Of a stretch of DNA of 64,000 bases, positions 61,627 through 64,000 are shown piece by piece. Location: positions 930,001 to 994,000 of the forward strand of contig NZ_CP074112.1 of assembly GCF_024584785.1 (NCBI RefSeq), written 5' to 3'. Numbering within the stretch: position 1 is the stretch's first letter; every line of letters starts with the position of its first letter. The DNA is from Idiomarina loihiensis. GTDB lineage: Bacteria; Pseudomonadota; Gammaproteobacteria; Enterobacterales; Alteromonadaceae. Position numbers and translations under genes: made by a program. Below the pieces are notes generated by a model. The model ran no database searches and was not told the origin of the DNA. It worked only from the letters and a program-made list of their open reading frames with translations.

Positions 61627-62204
61627 TTTTCCAGTTTTTGTAGAAGCTCTGCGATTCGGTTATCCATCTCACTTTCAGACATGGACTGGTAAGGCTTATC
61701 ACCTTCAGGGTTGGTTGGTGCCACTTTGGTTGGTGCATCAAGACCAAGCAATTTACAGCGGCGCTCTACGATGTTCAGGATGACGTTCATATAGCGAGGG
61801 TCACCTGTTTGGCCGCCAGTCTCCGTGCGAACGAACTTGGCCTTAGCCTCAATCGGCTCACCATCATCATTGATTGCTGCCTCAGTGACTTCTTCGCCCT
61901 GCTCGTAGCGCTTGTGATAATCCTCACATGAACGCTCAAACTCACGCCATGCTTTCGCCTCAAGCAGGTCCAGCCGCGCCAACTGCTCTTCACGATGCGC
62001 ATCAAAGTCACGCACAGCAGAAGAGCGCCAGCGCTTGCGTATCTCACGCAAGTCGTAGTTGACCATATTGACGCTGTACTTGATGCCGTTCGCAGCCTCT
62101 AAGGCCTCCGCAATGGCCGCCATGGTGAAGCCTTTGAGGTACATCTCAGCGACAATGGCTTGGTCTTTGATAACCTGGTCAGGTGTACGCCGCGGTTTAG
62201 CCAT
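61623..62204 (-). CDS. terminase small subunit
   Basis: A 193-residue DNA-binding protein. An N-terminal helix-turn-helix (DQAIVAEMYLKGFTMAAIAE, then ALEAANGIKYSVNMVNYDLR) is followed by a coiled segment and the C-terminal YMNVILNIVERRCKLLGLDA, typical of small terminase subunits. It recognises phage DNA and regulates the large subunit. It lies one base after the holin gene and overlaps the large subunit by four bases. Confidence 0.82.
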   Translation of the reverse strand: MAKPRRTPDQVIKDQAIVAEMYLKGFTMAAIAEALEAANGIKYSVNMVNYDLREIRKRWRSSAVRDFDAHREEQLARLDLLEAKAWREFERSCEDYHKRYEQGEEVTEAAINDDGEPIEAKAKFVRTETGGQTGDPRYMNVILNIVERRCKLLGLDAPTKVAPTNPEGDKPYQSMSESEMDNRIAELLQKLEK

Positions 62205-62205
62205 G

Positions 62206-62766
62206 TTATCGAGCCTTACTCAGTAGTTCTTTGACAGCTCCACCCATCTTGGGGCCCTTGTGCTTGCTAAAGGCGTCTAATGTGCGAAAACCCATATAGG
62301 CCAACGCAGGTGAGAATATCGCGCCGGCAAGCGCCATATCAGCACCATCAGCACTGGTGAATGCCGCAATAAGCTCGAACAGGAGTACATACGCAGCGCC
62401 AGCAACGAATGAATGACGAGCAATTTTCGGGCGAGTGCGGCGCACATACTCATCTTCTGCGTTGTCGCCACTACGAATGGTTTCTTGCTGCTGTTCGTGT
62501 TGGTGCTGCTTATCGGTAATCTGTAGCTTTGCCTGCTCGAACTGCAGCTGGCGCAACTGGATGCGCTCTTCGATTTCCATCTGCTGCAGCTTGGCCATTG
62601 ATTCGGGATCGGCCTGCAACTTGCGCATGACTGCATCAGCATCAGCTTCAACACCAAGCCAACTGGCAACCAAGCCGCCCACCGCACCACCGGCAGGACC
62701 GCCAAGCAGCGAGCCAATAACCGGTGCAGCGCCACCGATTGCATCTTTAACTTTTTCCCAGCTCAT
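62206..62766 (-). CDS. 3TM-type holin
   Basis: A 186-residue protein resembling GTA_holin_3TM. A Gly/Ala-rich N-terminal segment (APVIGSLLGGPAGGAVGGLV then ASWLG) is followed by the family-typical MEIEERIQLRQLQFEQAKLQ and ITDKQ coiled linker. Two more hydrophobic segments are FVAGAAYVLLFELIAAF and MALAGAIFSPALAYMGF. It would make lesions in the inner membrane to let the muramidase out at the end of the cycle. It is coded eight bases after the muramidase. Confidence 0.8.
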   Translation of the reverse strand: MSWEKVKDAIGGAAPVIGSLLGGPAGGAVGGLVASWLGVEADADAVMRKLQADPESMAKLQQMEIEERIQLRQLQFEQAKLQITDKQHQHEQQQETIRSGDNAEDEYVRRTRPKIARHSFVAGAAYVLLFELIAAFTSADGADMALAGAIFSPALAYMGFRTLDAFSKHKGPKMGGAVKELLSKAR

Positions 62767-62774
62767 ACGTCACC

Positions 62775-63314
62775 TCACTCATCGCTCAACGCGGTGTTAT
62801 AACAAGAAAATAGGCGGCGGTACCAACCACGGCCAAAGTGTTCAAGCAAGCCACCTGTTCGCGCGTATCCTAGCGCTCGCTCTGCTGCTATAGCCTGAAT
62901 AGTTCGATCGCATCCGTAGCGCTGCTGATAAGCCACCAGGGCGGCAATCGTCTTGCTACCAACAATGCCGTCAACGTATGCACCCACAGCACGCTGTAGG
63001 TGTTTGCCCATAGCGCCAAGCCCTTGGTTGATACAGCCATCGAATACCATCAGCGCAACGCTATCGCTCATCTGGTCACACTTAATGGGTAGCCAGAACA
63101 TGTGGTAGAAGATGAACTCAACGTGCTTGGGCTCAAGGTCGCTCACGCTTTCGGGTAAGTCGGCTTTTGGAAACTTACGCCGCGCGCTATTCAGGGTTAG
63201 TTGCGTAACTCCTAGGTTAGTATGGCCACCCGGGTCATTGGGGTGGTCAACCTCGCCACCCTCCCAGTGCGCTACAAACTGCAGTCCACGCTTGAAGCTG
63301 TTGCTGTACGTCAC
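62775..63314 (-). CDS. GH108 endolysin (N-acetylmuramidase)
   Basis: A 179-residue enzyme. The N-terminal domain has the catalytic Glu in FVAHWEGGEVDHPNDPGGHT, then NLGVTQLTLN and VFDGCINQGLGAMGKHLQRA, a pattern of glycoside hydrolase family 108. The C-terminal part (AYVDGIVGSKTIAALVAYQQ) is a small peptidoglycan-binding unit. It has no signal peptide and therefore depends on the holin. No separate Rz/Rz1 pair is visible. It overlaps the upstream gene by one base. Confidence 0.87.
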   Translation of the reverse strand: MTYSNSFKRGLQFVAHWEGGEVDHPNDPGGHTNLGVTQLTLNSARRKFPKADLPESVSDLEPKHVEFIFYHMFWLPIKCDQMSDSVALMVFDGCINQGLGAMGKHLQRAVGAYVDGIVGSKTIAALVAYQQRYGCDRTIQAIAAERALGYARTGGLLEHFGRGWYRRLFSCYNTALSDE

Positions 63315-63997
63315 TATTCAATCTCCTTCCCCCGATAAAATTTACCGGTTAGCTGACCATTAAGGCCGATAAGGGTGCGCTCAGCGTCAATGAATGCGGT
63401 TTTCATGGCCGCAAGCACAGCGCTAAGTAGGAAGCTTGTCTTTTTGGAATTTGAGTCCGCTATCTCGGAGTCTTGCAAGGTGGCAATGGTGTGCGTGATG
63501 TAGCTCAAACTAGCGCGATTCCAGTCACGGAACCTTTCAATGACGATGTCAGGAATGCCCTGCTCCTTAAATCTTTTCTCGTACTCGGTGACGGCCATAG
63601 ACAGTACTAGAGTTGCATGGCGCTGCCATTCAGCATTTGATGACTTTGCGCTAAGGTCTTTTAGATGCGCTTCAAGCTCGCTGCTCATCGTTCGCACCAG
63701 TATCTTGAGCATGTCACGGTACATCTGCGTGCGTACTGGGTAGCGACTGGGGAATGGCATCTGGTCAATACCAAGGTTTAGCCAGTAACTGGAAACGCTG
63801 AACAATCGGTGGTCAGTTAATGGCCGCTCCGACTTAATAAATTGCATTTCGGTGTTCTCAACGCCATCGCGCGGCGGCAGAAAACGGTCAATCACTCGCC
63901 CCAACACCTGGTGGCTCACAACGGCCAGAACAAATCCTAAGGCCGTTGGCCATCCGTACTGTGTGGCGATATCTGCCACGGCTTGAAAATCAGGCAT
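63314..63997 (-). CDS. phage membrane-anchored protein, function unknown
   Basis: A 227-residue protein, starting MPDFQAVADIATQYGWPTAL with one membrane helix (GFVLAVVSHQVLGRVI, about residues 20-36). The rest is a soluble, helical, charged domain (LTDHRLFSVSSYWLNLGIDQ; MLKILVRTMSSELEAHLKDL; VIERFRDWNRASLSYITHTI). I recognise no family. It sits at the head of the visible lysis genes and overlaps the muramidase by one base, so a role in lysis control or exclusion is possible. The start ATG is three bases from the window edge, and the upstream context is outside. Confidence 0.65.
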   Translation of the reverse strand: MPDFQAVADIATQYGWPTALGFVLAVVSHQVLGRVIDRFLPPRDGVENTEMQFIKSERPLTDHRLFSVSSYWLNLGIDQMPFPSRYPVRTQMYRDMLKILVRTMSSELEAHLKDLSAKSSNAEWQRHATLVLSMAVTEYEKRFKEQGIPDIVIERFRDWNRASLSYITHTIATLQDSEIADSNSKKTSFLLSAVLAAMKTAFIDAERTLIGLNGQLTGKFYRGKEIE

Positions 63998-64000
63998 TGT

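Larger units (their letters stand above)
39229..64000. mobile_element. temperate siphovirus-like prophage, late region (continues past right edge)
   Basis: From the tRNA-Leu fragment to the window edge every recognisable gene is of phage origin and on the minus strand. The order is lysis, packaging, head, connectors, tail, fibre. The head set (DUF935 portal, MuF, I-like protease, DUF2190, DUF1320) is Mu-related. The tail set (G/GT frameshift pair, long tape measure, J-like tip) is that of non-contractile siphovirus tails. The terminase resembles the psiM2 ORF9 type rather than Mu gp28. No integrase, repressor or replication gene is within the window. The stretch 39284-39535 without a gene holds AT-rich phage DNA, the late terminator and nothing else that I can name. 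Confidence 0.93.

Noticed and set aside
39229-64000. Reading the prophage as a B3/D3112-type transposable phage because of Mu-like head genes
   Set aside because: The left border is a tRNA 3' fragment cut at the anticodon loop, the terminase is not Mu gp28-like, and I see no clear transposase-binding end repeats. Not fully excluded, as the right end is outside the window.

Overview
The window comes from a gammaproteobacterial chromosome. Gene content and order (gdh-pyrD-zapC, rlmKL-uup-DUF3466, msrC-proQ-prc, a long-form GAPDH divergent from pyruvate kinase, a DUF6279 lipoprotein) point to Alteromonadales, most likely Idiomarinaceae (Idiomarina/Pseudidiomarina). That placement is an inference from synteny and protein style; no database search was run. 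Positions 1 to about 39,200 are host core genome. The rest, to the right edge, is the late region of an integrated siphovirus-like prophage.

Host part, left to right. A partial DUF3466 exported protein, uup, a glutaredoxin-like gene and rlmKL form a tight leftward run. An initiator tRNA-Met lies between rlmKL and a CpdB-like periplasmic nucleotidase. Leftward zapC, pyrD and a 1613-residue NAD-glutamate dehydrogenase follow, then pepN and nhaC. A leftward cluster runs zinc-ribbon protein, DUF1315, msrC, small acidic protein, proQ, prc. Next come an alanine/sodium symporter, an M14 carboxypeptidase, and gap divergent from pyk. A LytS/LytTR-type two-component pair precedes a DUF6279 lipoprotein. 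Then come an M61 PDZ peptidase, an M23 peptidase behind a two-domain PTPS/QueD-like protein, a LysE exporter divergent from a LysR regulator, an FMN-dependent glutamate-synthase-like enzyme, a CBS protein and a small exported protein. Several rho-independent terminators separate these units.

Prophage part (39,229 to beyond 64,000). The left boundary is a 55-nt 3' fragment of a tRNA-Leu(UAA), cut at the anticodon loop. This is the usual footprint of tyrosine-recombinase integration. All late genes are on the minus strand, so transcription runs from the right edge toward this boundary: membrane protein, GH108 muramidase, 3TM holin, small and large terminase, DUF935 (Mu gp29-like) portal, MuF-like protein, Mu I-like protease, DUF2190 decoration protein, major capsid, head-tail connectors, tail tube, G/GT tail chaperones with a -1 slippery site, tape measure, distal tail proteins, a J-like tip protein, a receptor-binding protein and a probable fibre chaperone. 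The early, lysogeny and integrase regions lie outside the window.

The most interesting element is a decayed diversity-generating retroelement (DGR) at 39,891-40,323. The receptor-binding protein ends in an FGE/C-type-lectin domain with a DGR-like variable region. A perfect 7-bp hairpin with a GAGA (GRNA-type) loop follows 23 bp after its stop codon. Directly behind it lies the C-terminal ~75-90 residues of a DGR reverse transcriptase, with the catalytic part, accessory gene and template repeat all missing. Either the DGR was deleted after diversifying the fibre, or this variable region is now served in trans by a cassette elsewhere. Other notable signals are the A AAA AAC frameshift site, a four-fold repeat of 54-55 residues in the tail tip protein, and an 18-bp sequence repeated directly after two phage stop codons.
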